A stretch of DNA of 42,142 bases. Source: an uncultured Bacteroidales bacterium. GTDB taxonomy: Bacteria; Bacteroidota; Bacteroidia; Bacteroidales; UBA932. The position numbers and the translations under genes were made by a program. Position 1 is the first letter of the stretch; every line of letters begins with the position of its first letter. Below are positions 6,804 to 14,839 of this stretch, piece by piece. The notes under the pieces were generated by a model, which saw only the letters and a program-made list of their open reading frames with translations, was not told where the DNA came from and searched no databases. The DNA lies in the NCBI GenBank assembly GCA_900320545.1, contig ONSU01000002.1, forward strand, positions 1 to 42,142, in the 5' to 3' direction.

Positions 6804-8144
6804 ATGAACAGAGACAAGCACCTTTCTTTCCGGCAGATGGTGGATCTGAGCTTCGGATTCTTCGGAGTACAGATCGCCTATGCCCTGCAGAGCGCCAACA
6901 TTTCCCGGATTTTCGCGACGCTGGGAGCGGATCCCCACACACTCTCGTTCTTCTGGATCCTGCCGCCCCTGATGGGGATGATCGTCCAGCCGCTGATTGG
7001 CAAATGGTCCGACCGGACCTGGTGCCGGATGGGCCGCCGCAAGCCGTATCTGATCGTGGGCGCCGTCATCGCCGTCCTGGTGATGGCCTTCCTGCCGAAT
7101 GCGGGCAGCCTGCATTTCTCCACCCGGGTCTTCCTCGGGCTCAATATGGCGATGTGGTTCGGCCTCTTTTCGCTGATCTTCCTCGACACCAGCATCAACG
7201 TGGCGATGCAGCCCTTCAAGATGATGGTCGGCGACATGGTCGGCGAAGAGCAGAAGACCACCGCCTATTCCATCCAGAGCTTCCTCTGCAACGCCGGGTC
7301 GCTGATGGGCTACATCTTCCCCATCTTCTTCACCTGGATCGGCATTAAGAACACCGCCCCCGAGGGCGTCGTCCCCGACAGCGTCATCTATTCCTTCTAC
7401 ACCGGCGCGGCCACCCTCATCCTCTGCGTGATGTACACCTTCCTCCGGGTGAAGGAAATGCCGCCGAAGGAATACGCCGAATTCCACGGCATCGACCTCG
7501 AAGCGCAGAAAGAGGCCCCGAAGGAGGGCCTTCTCACCCTGCTCCGGAAAGCCCCCGCCACCTTCTGGACCGTCGGTCTCGTACAGTTCTTCTGCTGGGC
7601 CGCCTTCCTCTATATGTGGACCTATACCAACGGCGCCATCGCGCACAATGTATGGAATACCTCCGACACCGCGTCCGAAGCCTATCAGGCGGCAGGCAAC
7701 TGGGTCGGAGTCCTTTTTGCCGTGCAGGCCGTCGGGTCCATCCTCTGGGCCGCCGTCCTGCCGCGCTTCAAGAGCATCCGGCTCGCTTATGTGCTCAGTC
7801 TGCTGCTGGGCGCCGCCGGGTTCGCCTCCGTGATGTTCATCCACAACCAGTGGGTGCTCTTCGGGAGTTTCTTCCTCATCGGCTTCGCCTGGGCCGCGAT
7901 GCTCGCCCTGCCGTTCACGCTCCTTACGAACGCCCTGGAGGGCAATCCCTATATGGGATCCTATCTGGGACTGTTCAACTGCACCATCTGTCTGCCGCAG
8001 ATCGTGGCGGCAGCCACCGGCGGCTTCGTCCTGAAGGCCGTCGGAGGCGGTCAGAGCGCCATGTTCATCGTGGCCGGCGTGTTCCTCGTGCTGGGTGCGC
8101 TGAGCGTGCGGCTGATTCAAGTCAAACCATTAAAACAACAATAA
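6804..8144 (+). CDS. Maltose/maltodextrin-type sugar importer, MFS (SLC45/GPH-like)
   Basis: 446 residues with about 12 membrane segments. The loop after segment 2 (PLIGKWSDRTWCRMGRRKPY, residues about 55-74) is the signature of the SLC45/plant sucrose carrier and GPH-type sugar:proton symporters. In starch loci of Bacteroidota this family carries maltose or short maltodextrins across the inner membrane. The substrate is inferred from its place between malQ and susC. It ends 13 bases before the susC start and probably shares its transcript. Confidence 0.85.
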   Translation: MNRDKHLSFRQMVDLSFGFFGVQIAYALQSANISRIFATLGADPHTLSFFWILPPLMGMIVQPLIGKWSDRTWCRMGRRKPYLIVGAVIAVLVMAFLPNAGSLHFSTRVFLGLNMAMWFGLFSLIFLDTSINVAMQPFKMMVGDMVGEEQKTTAYSIQSFLCNAGSLMGYIFPIFFTWIGIKNTAPEGVVPDSVIYSFYTGAATLILCVMYTFLRVKEMPPKEYAEFHGIDLEAQKEAPKEGLLTLLRKAPATFWTVGLVQFFCWAAFLYMWTYTNGAIAHNVWNTSDTASEAYQAAGNWVGVLFAVQAVGSILWAAVLPRFKSIRLAYVLSLLLGAAGFASVMFIHNQWVLFGSFFLIGFAWAAMLALPFTLLTNALEGNPYMGSYLGLFNCTICLPQIVAAATGGFVLKAVGGGQSAMFIVAGVFLVLGALSVRLIQVKPLKQQ

Positions 8145-8157
8145 TCAATTGCGATTC

Positions 8158-11100
8158 ATGAAAAGATTTTTAACCGCAGTGGCTGCGGTGCTCCTTTTGG
8201 GAGCTTTCCTCAGCCCGACAATTTCCGCTCAGGACGGATATCAGGTTAAAGGTGTTGTCGTCGATGCCCAGGGTCCCGTCATCGGGGCTACGGTCATCGA
8301 GCAGGGGACTGCGAACGGTGCATCCACCGGGCTCGACGGCGACTATGTCCTTACCGTCTCTTCCGCCCAGGCCAAGGTGGAGGTGAGCTGCATCGGCTAC
8401 GCAACGCAGGTCTTCACCGCCTCCGAGGTTCCCGCGACCGTCACCCTCCTGGAGGATACCGAATTCCTCGACGATGTGGTGGTGATCGGCTATGGTACGG
8501 TCAAGAAGAGCGATATGACCGGCTCGGTCGTCGCTATCAAGGCCGACGAGATCAACCGCGGCGCCGTCAACTCGCCCGAGCAGATGCTCATGGGCAAGGT
8601 GGCCGGCCTCCTGGTGACCCCTGCTACCGGACAGCCCGGCGCATCCGCGACGATCCGCATCCGCGGCGCCGCATCCCTCAACGCATCCAATGACCCGCTC
8701 ATCGTCATCGACGGCGTTCCGATCACCTCGGAAGGCGGTGCCGGAATGGGCAATCCGCTTGCGTCGGTAAACCCGAACGACATCGAGAGCTATTCCGTCC
8801 TCAAGGATGCTTCCGCGACCGCCATCTACGGTTCCCGCGCTTCCAACGGTGTTATCATCATCACCACCAAGAAGGGCTCCCAGGGCGGCGGCAAAGGTGT
8901 CAAGGTCCGTTACGACGGCTCCGTCTCCGTGAAACAGAACTACCAGTTCTTCAACATGATGACCGGACCTCAGTTCGCCGACTTCATCAACGCTACGCCC
9001 CAGTATGCCGGTGCGGCCGCGCTGCTCGGTTATGACGGGACGGTTTACAACACCAACTGGCAGAAAGAGATCTACCGTCCGGCCATCCAGACCGACCACA
9101 ACCTCTCCGTCTATGGCGGCGGCAAGGTCCCGTTCCGCGTCAGTGCCGGTTACAACCTCGACCAGGCGACCCTGAAGGTCGGTGAGAACCAGAAGGCCAA
9201 CCTCGACTTCAGCCTGGCTCCGAAGCTCTTCAAGGATCACCTGAGCATCAACCTCAATGTGAAGGGAATCTATCAGGCTACCAAGTGGGCCAACGGCGGC
9301 GCCGTCGGCAATTCGATGTCCTTCGACCCGACCAAGCCGGCTTACTTCCCCGAGGATGTGACAAAGGGCGACGTTACCTTCGCCAAGGGGACCATCTGGA
9401 ACTGGTATGACAATGTCGGCTCTCCCAACACGATGGCCTCCGTCAACCCGCTCTCCAACCTCTATGAGTGGATCGACAACAACCGCGCGCTCCGTTCGAT
9501 CGGCAACCTGCAGGTCGACTACAAGATCCACGGTTTCGAAGATCTGCGCCTCAACGCCAACTTTGGCTATGACGTCGCGAAACTCGACGGCTACAAGTAC
9601 AACAAACTCGGTTCCCGCAGCGCCCGTGCATCTTCTCCGGATATCGCGACGCAGTACGGCAACTTCGTGTACAATACCGTATTCGAGGCCTATGCCGATT
9701 ACAGCCACGTCTGGGGCATCCATAACCTGGATGTGATGGCCGGTTATTCCTGGCAGCACAACTACAACAAGTACCTCAACACGGATTACCTCAACATGGA
9801 TCCGAAGTGGCAGGATGCCGATCTTTACAAGGACGACCCGGTGAACCAGAGTGAATACTATCTCGTCTCTTTCTTCGGCCGTCTGAACTACAACCTGATG
9901 GACCGCTACCTGTTTACCTTCACCGTCCGCGAGGATGCTTCTTCCCGTTTCAGCCCGAAGAACCGCTGGGGCTTCTTCCCTTCGGCCGCCTTCGCATGGA
10001 ACATCAAGAATGAGAACTTCCTCAAGGGAGTGGATGCAGTCGACGCCCTCAAGTTCCGCCTCGGATGGGGCCGGACCGGCCAGCAGAACGGCATCGCCTA
10101 CTATCCTTACCTGGCCCGCTATACCTTCAGCACCAACCCGTATATGCAATATAATATGGGTAACGACCGTTATGCGACCCTTTCTCCGCAGGCATACAAC
10201 CCGAACCTGAAGTGGGAGACCACCGAGACCTTCAATGTCGGCGTGGACTTCGGCTTCCTCGGCGAGCGCCTTACCGGTAGCATCGAGGCCTATTACAGAA
10301 GGACCTTTGACTTGCTGAACGAAGTGGCGGCCCCGCTCGGAACCAACTTCTCCGACCGCGTCATCACCAACGTCGGTACGATCGCCAACAAGGGTATCGA
10401 ACTCAACCTCAACGGCGTCATCATCGAGACCAAGGACTGGCACTGGAGCGTCGGCGGCAACGTCACTTTCCAGGACATCAAGATCACCAAACTCCTTCAG
10501 GACGGCGGCGATGAGAAGAACTATCAGGTGGAAGTCGGACAGACGATGGGAGCCAACGAAGGTTACAGTTCGGTTTACAAGACTGGCTATGCCCCTTATA
10601 CTTTCTATCTCTACAAACAGGTCTACTACAAGGGTGAACCCGTATTCAACGCCGTTGAGACGGATCAGGCGACCCCGACCGAGAGCGACCGTTACCTGAC
10701 CGGCAAGAGCCCCAACCCCTGGATGTTCTTCGGTCTCAACACCCGCCTCAGCTGGAAGAACCTCGACTTTTCCATCAACTGCCACGGCAGCATCGGCAAC
10801 TATGCCATCAACAAAGTCCGCAAGGGTTATGCATCCGCCTACGGCCTGCTCGACCAGGTCTCCAAGGGCTATGTGAATAATCTCCACAACGACTACCTGA
10901 TGCGCGAGTGGAACGAGCCGATGAAGGTCTGGCAGGAATATTCCGACTTCTGGATCGAGAATGCGTCCTTCTTCAAAATCGACGACATCAACCTCGGCTA
11001 TACCTTTAAGCTCAACAAGAAGTGGATGGAATCCCTCCGCGTCGCGGCCTCTGTGCAGAATGTCGTGACCTTCACGAAATACTCCGGCCTCGACCCGGAA

Positions 11101-11181
11101 CTTCCTTCCATCGACGGCGTGGACAGCAACTTCATCCCGCGTCCGAGGCTTTACACGCTCCGTCTCAGCATCAACTTCTAA
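8158..11181 (+). CDS. susC: SusC-family TonB-dependent outer-membrane transporter
   Basis: 1007 residues. Signal peptide (ends near ISAQ, residue 23), a carboxypeptidase-regulatory-like domain (VKGVVVDAQGPVIGATV and on, about 25-105), a TonB-box-like segment (DDVVVIGYGT), a plug domain with the SusC motifs IRIRGAASLNASNDPL and SVLKDASATAIYGSRAS, then a 22-strand barrel ending in SINF. The protein imports oligosaccharides into the periplasm using TonB energy, with SusD as its lid. The ATG at 8158 starts a normal signal peptide; an ATG at 8149 is an alternative. It lies 12 bases before susD. Starch as substrate is inferred from the surrounding GH13/GH97/MalQ genes. Confidence 0.95.
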   Translation: MKRFLTAVAAVLLLGAFLSPTISAQDGYQVKGVVVDAQGPVIGATVIEQGTANGASTGLDGDYVLTVSSAQAKVEVSCIGYATQVFTASEVPATVTLLEDTEFLDDVVVIGYGTVKKSDMTGSVVAIKADEINRGAVNSPEQMLMGKVAGLLVTPATGQPGASATIRIRGAASLNASNDPLIVIDGVPITSEGGAGMGNPLASVNPNDIESYSVLKDASATAIYGSRASNGVIIITTKKGSQGGGKGVKVRYDGSVSVKQNYQFFNMMTGPQFADFINATPQYAGAAALLGYDGTVYNTNWQKEIYRPAIQTDHNLSVYGGGKVPFRVSAGYNLDQATLKVGENQKANLDFSLAPKLFKDHLSINLNVKGIYQATKWANGGAVGNSMSFDPTKPAYFPEDVTKGDVTFAKGTIWNWYDNVGSPNTMASVNPLSNLYEWIDNNRALRSIGNLQVDYKIHGFEDLRLNANFGYDVAKLDGYKYNKLGSRSARASSPDIATQYGNFVYNTVFEAYADYSHVWGIHNLDVMAGYSWQHNYNKYLNTDYLNMDPKWQDADLYKDDPVNQSEYYLVSFFGRLNYNLMDRYLFTFTVREDASSRFSPKNRWGFFPSAAFAWNIKNENFLKGVDAVDALKFRLGWGRTGQQNGIAYYPYLARYTFSTNPYMQYNMGNDRYATLSPQAYNPNLKWETTETFNVGVDFGFLGERLTGSIEAYYRRTFDLLNEVAAPLGTNFSDRVITNVGTIANKGIELNLNGVIIETKDWHWSVGGNVTFQDIKITKLLQDGGDEKNYQVEVGQTMGANEGYSSVYKTGYAPYTFYLYKQVYYKGEPVFNAVETDQATPTESDRYLTGKSPNPWMFFGLNTRLSWKNLDFSINCHGSIGNYAINKVRKGYASAYGLLDQVSKGYVNNLHNDYLMREWNEPMKVWQEYSDFWIENASFFKIDDINLGYTFKLNKKWMESLRVAASVQNVVTFTKYSGLDPELPSIDGVDSNFIPRPRLYTLRLSINF

Positions 11182-11187
11182 TCAGGA

Positions 11188-12822
11188 ATGGATATGAAAA
11201 AGATATTTGCAATCGCTTCGCTTTCGGCCACCCTCCTTGCCGTCTCCTGCGTCAAGGACCTGAATACGCTGCCGCTGAACGACTACGACCTGACTTCCGA
11301 GTCCGCCTATGTGGATGAAGCCAGTTATCTCAAAGGCCTGGCTTACATCAATGCCTACTATAGCTTCGTGAGCCAGAATGACGCCGGCTCCTCCGACCTC
11401 CCTTCCTTCACGGATGCAGGACAGAGCGAATTGCTCCGCCAGTGGACGGTCCTCAACGACCTTCCGACCGCCGCGATGGATATCAGTTGGGGTGACTCCT
11501 ATGTGGAGCCCATCGAGAACCAAAGCTGGACCAATGCCGCCAATACGGCCATCACTGCAGTCTATACCCGTGCGCTGAAGGGCGTTGTCCTGGTGAATGA
11601 GTACCTCCTCCAGACGGCGGATGACAAACTGGCCGCCCGCGGCCACAATGCCATCAAGGCTGAAGTCGCGCAGTTCCGTGCCGAAGCCCGTTTCCACCGG
11701 GCGATGTTCAACTACATCCTGCTCGACATATTCGGCAATCCTCCTTACTGCACCCCCGAGAACATCGGCGGCGAACTGCCGAAACAGCTGGGCCGCACCG
11801 GTTTCTTCAACGAGTTGGAGAAGGAACTTCTCGATCTGATCTCCGACGGCAGCGCACTGCCCGCCAAAGGTGCCGTTTCGTATCCCAGGCCGACGAAGGA
11901 TGCCGCCAAGGCCCTCCTCGCCCGTTTGTACCTGAATGCCGGGGTCTATACCGGCACCGACCGCTGGGCTGATGCCAAGACCTATGCCAAGCAGGTGATA
12001 GACAACGGCTATTCCCTCCACCCGGTGTATGCGGAATTGTTCTATCAGGACAACAGCGAGACCTGCTCGGGCGACGAATTCATCTTCGCCATCGACTACG
12101 ACAGTGAAAAAGCCCAGAGCTGGGGCGGCTCGACAACCCACTCTTCCGGCGCCTTCAACGATTCGATGAACTCCGCCGTGGCTAAATATCTGGGCGTGTC
12201 GGTCGGCTATGTTTCCGCCGAATCCTGGAATGGCTACCGTATCAATCCTTCCTTCATTAAGGACAATGCGGAAGGCATCACCTATGATTCGTCCAAGCCG
12301 CTCGGCTATGATCCGACCGTGGGCGACCAGCGGCTCCGTCTCTATATCGAGGAAGACCCCACCGCCGCTTCTTACAAGTATGACCGTGCCGCTGCTACGG
12401 CCGGCTGGCGCCTCTGGAAGTGGGCCCTCCTCGATTCCAAGGGCAATGTCTATGAGCGTGAGGATCCCGGCAGGAACTGGAAACTCTCCAGCGCCGATGT
12501 CGCCATCTTCCGTCTTCCGGAGATGTATTATATTTATGCGGAGGCTGACGCCCGCCTGAATGGCGGCACGACGACCGATGCCCTGGCTGTCGGTTACATC
12601 AACTCGCTTCGCGATCGTGCCGGCCTGAGCCACGATGCGTCTTCCTACACTGTCGAGGCTATCCTCAAGGACAAGGCCATCGAGATGCTTTGGGAGGGCC
12701 AGCGCCGTCAGGATGAAATCCGTCTCGGGATCTTCAATACCGACAAGAACCGCTATGTCTATCCGATTCTCGAGACCGACCGCAGTGTAAATCCGAATCT
12801 CGAACAGAATCCCGGTTATTGA
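11188..12822 (+). CDS. susD: SusD-family starch-binding outer-membrane lipoprotein
   Basis: 544 residues from 11188, or 542 from the ATG at 11194 (MKKIFAIASL), which has a more usual lipoprotein signal; GGA at 11186-11189 suits the second start. Lipobox AVSC followed by VKDLN, where a Lys-Asp after the cysteine resembles a lipoprotein surface-export signal. The body has the SusD/RagB TPR core (FRAEARFHRAMFNYILLDIFG; EADARLNG; AIEMLWEGQRRQDEIRLG). SusD proteins sit on SusC and capture glycan at the surface. The length matches SusD of the classical starch system. Confidence 0.93.
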   Translation: MDMKKIFAIASLSATLLAVSCVKDLNTLPLNDYDLTSESAYVDEASYLKGLAYINAYYSFVSQNDAGSSDLPSFTDAGQSELLRQWTVLNDLPTAAMDISWGDSYVEPIENQSWTNAANTAITAVYTRALKGVVLVNEYLLQTADDKLAARGHNAIKAEVAQFRAEARFHRAMFNYILLDIFGNPPYCTPENIGGELPKQLGRTGFFNELEKELLDLISDGSALPAKGAVSYPRPTKDAAKALLARLYLNAGVYTGTDRWADAKTYAKQVIDNGYSLHPVYAELFYQDNSETCSGDEFIFAIDYDSEKAQSWGGSTTHSSGAFNDSMNSAVAKYLGVSVGYVSAESWNGYRINPSFIKDNAEGITYDSSKPLGYDPTVGDQRLRLYIEEDPTAASYKYDRAAATAGWRLWKWALLDSKGNVYEREDPGRNWKLSSADVAIFRLPEMYYIYAEADARLNGGTTTDALAVGYINSLRDRAGLSHDASSYTVEAILKDKAIEMLWEGQRRQDEIRLGIFNTDKNRYVYPILETDRSVNPNLEQNPGY

Positions 12823-12842
12823 TTCAATGTACTAAAACAAAT

Positions 12843-12861
12843 ATTTATTTATTTATTTATT
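12843..12861 (+). repeat. Tetranucleotide repeat (ATTT)4-ATT in the leader of the SusE/F-like gene
   Basis: Four ATTT units plus a partial one, 15 bases before the ATG at 12877, inside an AT-rich leader. Such leaders are common before Bacteroidota genes without a Shine-Dalgarno site; slippage could alter the leader length. Confidence 0.6.
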
Positions 12862-12876
12862 AATCAACAACACAGT

Positions 12877-14760
12877 ATGAAAAGACTCTTTTCTATTTTT
12901 GCAGCAGGGCTGATGGCCGCAGCGGTCATTGTTTCCTGCAACAAGGATCCCCAGGAAGGGGGAGGAGAAGGCGATGAGAAAGCGCCTGTTCTGAAGGCTA
13001 TCGACGGTGCCGTCCTTGACGCCAAGGGTGCTCCTATCACCACTACATTTGAGGCCGCCGACTTCGGTGTCGCCACCAGCATCGGTTACGAACTCGCTGT
13101 CGCCAAGGCGGGTACCGATATGAAGGATGAGGCCGTCGTCAACGCCGACATCGCTGCCGGTAACATCTCGATGAAGCAGGGCAACCTGAGCCTCGCTATC
13201 CAGAAACTTGGTTTCGCGGTCGGTGATGAGGCCGAGGTCGAATTCGCCCTCTATGCCTACATCGGTTCTTCCCGCGGCAAGAACTCTCTTCGTTCCAACC
13301 TCGTGAAGGCGACCTTCACCGTCTGCGCCGCCAAGCCGGACGACAGCGCGCTCGACAAGATCGAGGTGATCGGTGACTTCGACGGCTGGAGCAGCGACGG
13401 TGTCGCCAAAGCCGGTGCTTACATCTACAAGTATGGTGAGGACAATGTCTACACCGGTCTCGTTTACTACAATGCCAAGGCTGTCAATGGCTGGAAACTC
13501 CGTATCCCTACGGCCGACGGCAACTGGGATGACAGCGCCAACTGGGGTATCGACGAGAACGAACTAACCAATGTCAACGCCCAGGCCAAGGAACTCTACG
13601 ATTCCGATCCTACCCATCCGGAGATTAAAGAGATCACGCTTGCCTGCGCCGGTTCCTCCAAGGATATGAAGATCTTCAACCACAACTTCTACTATTGGAT
13701 CTTCGACCGTACCTCCAATAAACTGAAGGTTGACCAGCACGATACCTGGGCAACCCAGAACCAGCCGATGGCATTCGACTATATGTACCTCGTAGGCGAC
13801 TTCAACAGTTGGAAAGAATTCGATGAGAACTCGAAGATGAAGTATATCCCGAAGCAGCACACCTTCTATCTCGACGTAACGCTCGAGGAAGGCAAGGGCC
13901 TCAAGTTCCTGGCCGACGGTCAGGCTGCTGACAAGTGGTATCTCCAGTGGGGTATCGGTGCCGAAGACGGAAAGGCAGCCTACCGGGGTGACAATATCAC
14001 TACGCCTGCAGGCAACGTCCGTGTTTACTTCGACTACAACCATATGGAGTACAGCTTTGACGCGTCTGCCTATGGCACCGAGGAAGAAGGCGGCGTCGAT
14101 GTTGCCGAGCGCGCACTCGACCGTCCGGACGAGTACTTCATCGTCGGCAGCGTCATGGGCAAGACCTGGGATGACCTCGATCTCTCGCTGGGCCTCAACT
14201 CCGAGACGGGCATCTACACCTACTCCGGTCTCTCCTACAAGGTCGGTGACGCCTTCAAGGTCGTCAAGAACCAGAAGGCCGAGTGGTACGGCGTCGGTGC
14301 GATGGAGCCTTACACGGGCACTCGCAACACCCTGACCGGCACTGACAACTTCGAGTTCCAGAAGGCCAGCGGCTTCGACGTCTCCTTTAACCCGACCACC
14401 GGCAAGGTCACCATCGCCGACTGCGCGATCCCTGGCTGGGGCGTCAAGGGCAACATCATGAAAGATGGAAAGGATGACGCGTGGAACTCCACCTTCCCGA
14501 TGAAGCTTGAGGGTGGTATCTGGGTCAGCGACGAACTCGAGATCCTCTATGACGGTGCCAACACCTGGGGCTTCAAGCTTTGTCTCTACGGCAACTGGGA
14601 TGCTGGTGACATCGGCGTCGCCGACGGCACGACTCCTCAGAAGGGCGTGGCCATGCAGGCTGTCAACAAACTTGAAGCCGGGGCCAACTCCAACATCAAC
14701 TTCAATGGCAAGGGCAAGGTCAAATTTGACCCGACCGCTATGACCATTACCATCGAGTAA
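12877..14760 (+). CDS. SusE/SusF-like outer-membrane starch-binding lipoprotein with four CBM modules
   Basis: 627 residues. Lipoprotein signal (VSC, Cys21, then NKDPQ), a short acidic linker, an N-terminal SusE-type Ig-like domain (about 36-150), then four carbohydrate-binding modules: 161-285 (begins KIEVIGDFDGW), 301-394 (MYLVGDFNSW), 418-513 (YFIVGSVMGKTWDDL) and 521-627 (GVKGNIMKDG...). SusE-type proteins usually carry two such modules after the Ig domain and SusF three, so four is high; no second SusE/F gene follows, and this one may do the work of both (inference). Trp residues such as W171, W312 and W431 are candidates for sugar stacking. A terminator follows 14 bases after the stop. 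Confidence 0.85.
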   Translation: MKRLFSIFAAGLMAAAVIVSCNKDPQEGGGEGDEKAPVLKAIDGAVLDAKGAPITTTFEAADFGVATSIGYELAVAKAGTDMKDEAVVNADIAAGNISMKQGNLSLAIQKLGFAVGDEAEVEFALYAYIGSSRGKNSLRSNLVKATFTVCAAKPDDSALDKIEVIGDFDGWSSDGVAKAGAYIYKYGEDNVYTGLVYYNAKAVNGWKLRIPTADGNWDDSANWGIDENELTNVNAQAKELYDSDPTHPEIKEITLACAGSSKDMKIFNHNFYYWIFDRTSNKLKVDQHDTWATQNQPMAFDYMYLVGDFNSWKEFDENSKMKYIPKQHTFYLDVTLEEGKGLKFLADGQAADKWYLQWGIGAEDGKAAYRGDNITTPAGNVRVYFDYNHMEYSFDASAYGTEEEGGVDVAERALDRPDEYFIVGSVMGKTWDDLDLSLGLNSETGIYTYSGLSYKVGDAFKVVKNQKAEWYGVGAMEPYTGTRNTLTGTDNFEFQKASGFDVSFNPTTGKVTIADCAIPGWGVKGNIMKDGKDDAWNSTFPMKLEGGIWVSDELEILYDGANTWGFKLCLYGNWDAGDIGVADGTTPQKGVAMQAVNKLEAGANSNINFNGKGKVKFDPTAMTITIE

Positions 14761-14774
14761 TACAATATTTATGT

Positions 14775-14813
14775 GGAGCGTCGGAGGAATAGGCCGCCGG
14801 CGCTCCTTTTTTT
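14775..14813 (+). terminator. Rho-independent terminator between binding and enzyme genes
   Basis: GGAGCGTCGG (14775-14784) pairs with CCGGCGCTCC (14797-14806) over 10 bp including one G-U pair, and seven T follow (14807-14813). It separates the SusC/D/E-like genes from the enzyme genes and may let only part of the transcription through. Confidence 0.75.
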
Positions 14814-14839
14814 ATTTATCCTTAAACTACAGCGCTGAT

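Noticed and set aside
6576-8120. 514-residue His/Glu/Asp-rich open frame antisense to the importer gene
   Set aside because: Composition is the complement of a membrane protein gene; no fold or motif recognised.
8170-10887. 905-residue open frame antisense to susC
   Set aside because: It mirrors the codon pattern of susC, with Val/Asp/Gly-rich sequence and no recognisable domain; a typical shadow in GC-rich DNA.
14771-14839. Longer start for the first GH13 amylase
   Set aside because: The extension is encoded across the terminator hairpin and T-run and would spoil the lipoprotein signal peptide.
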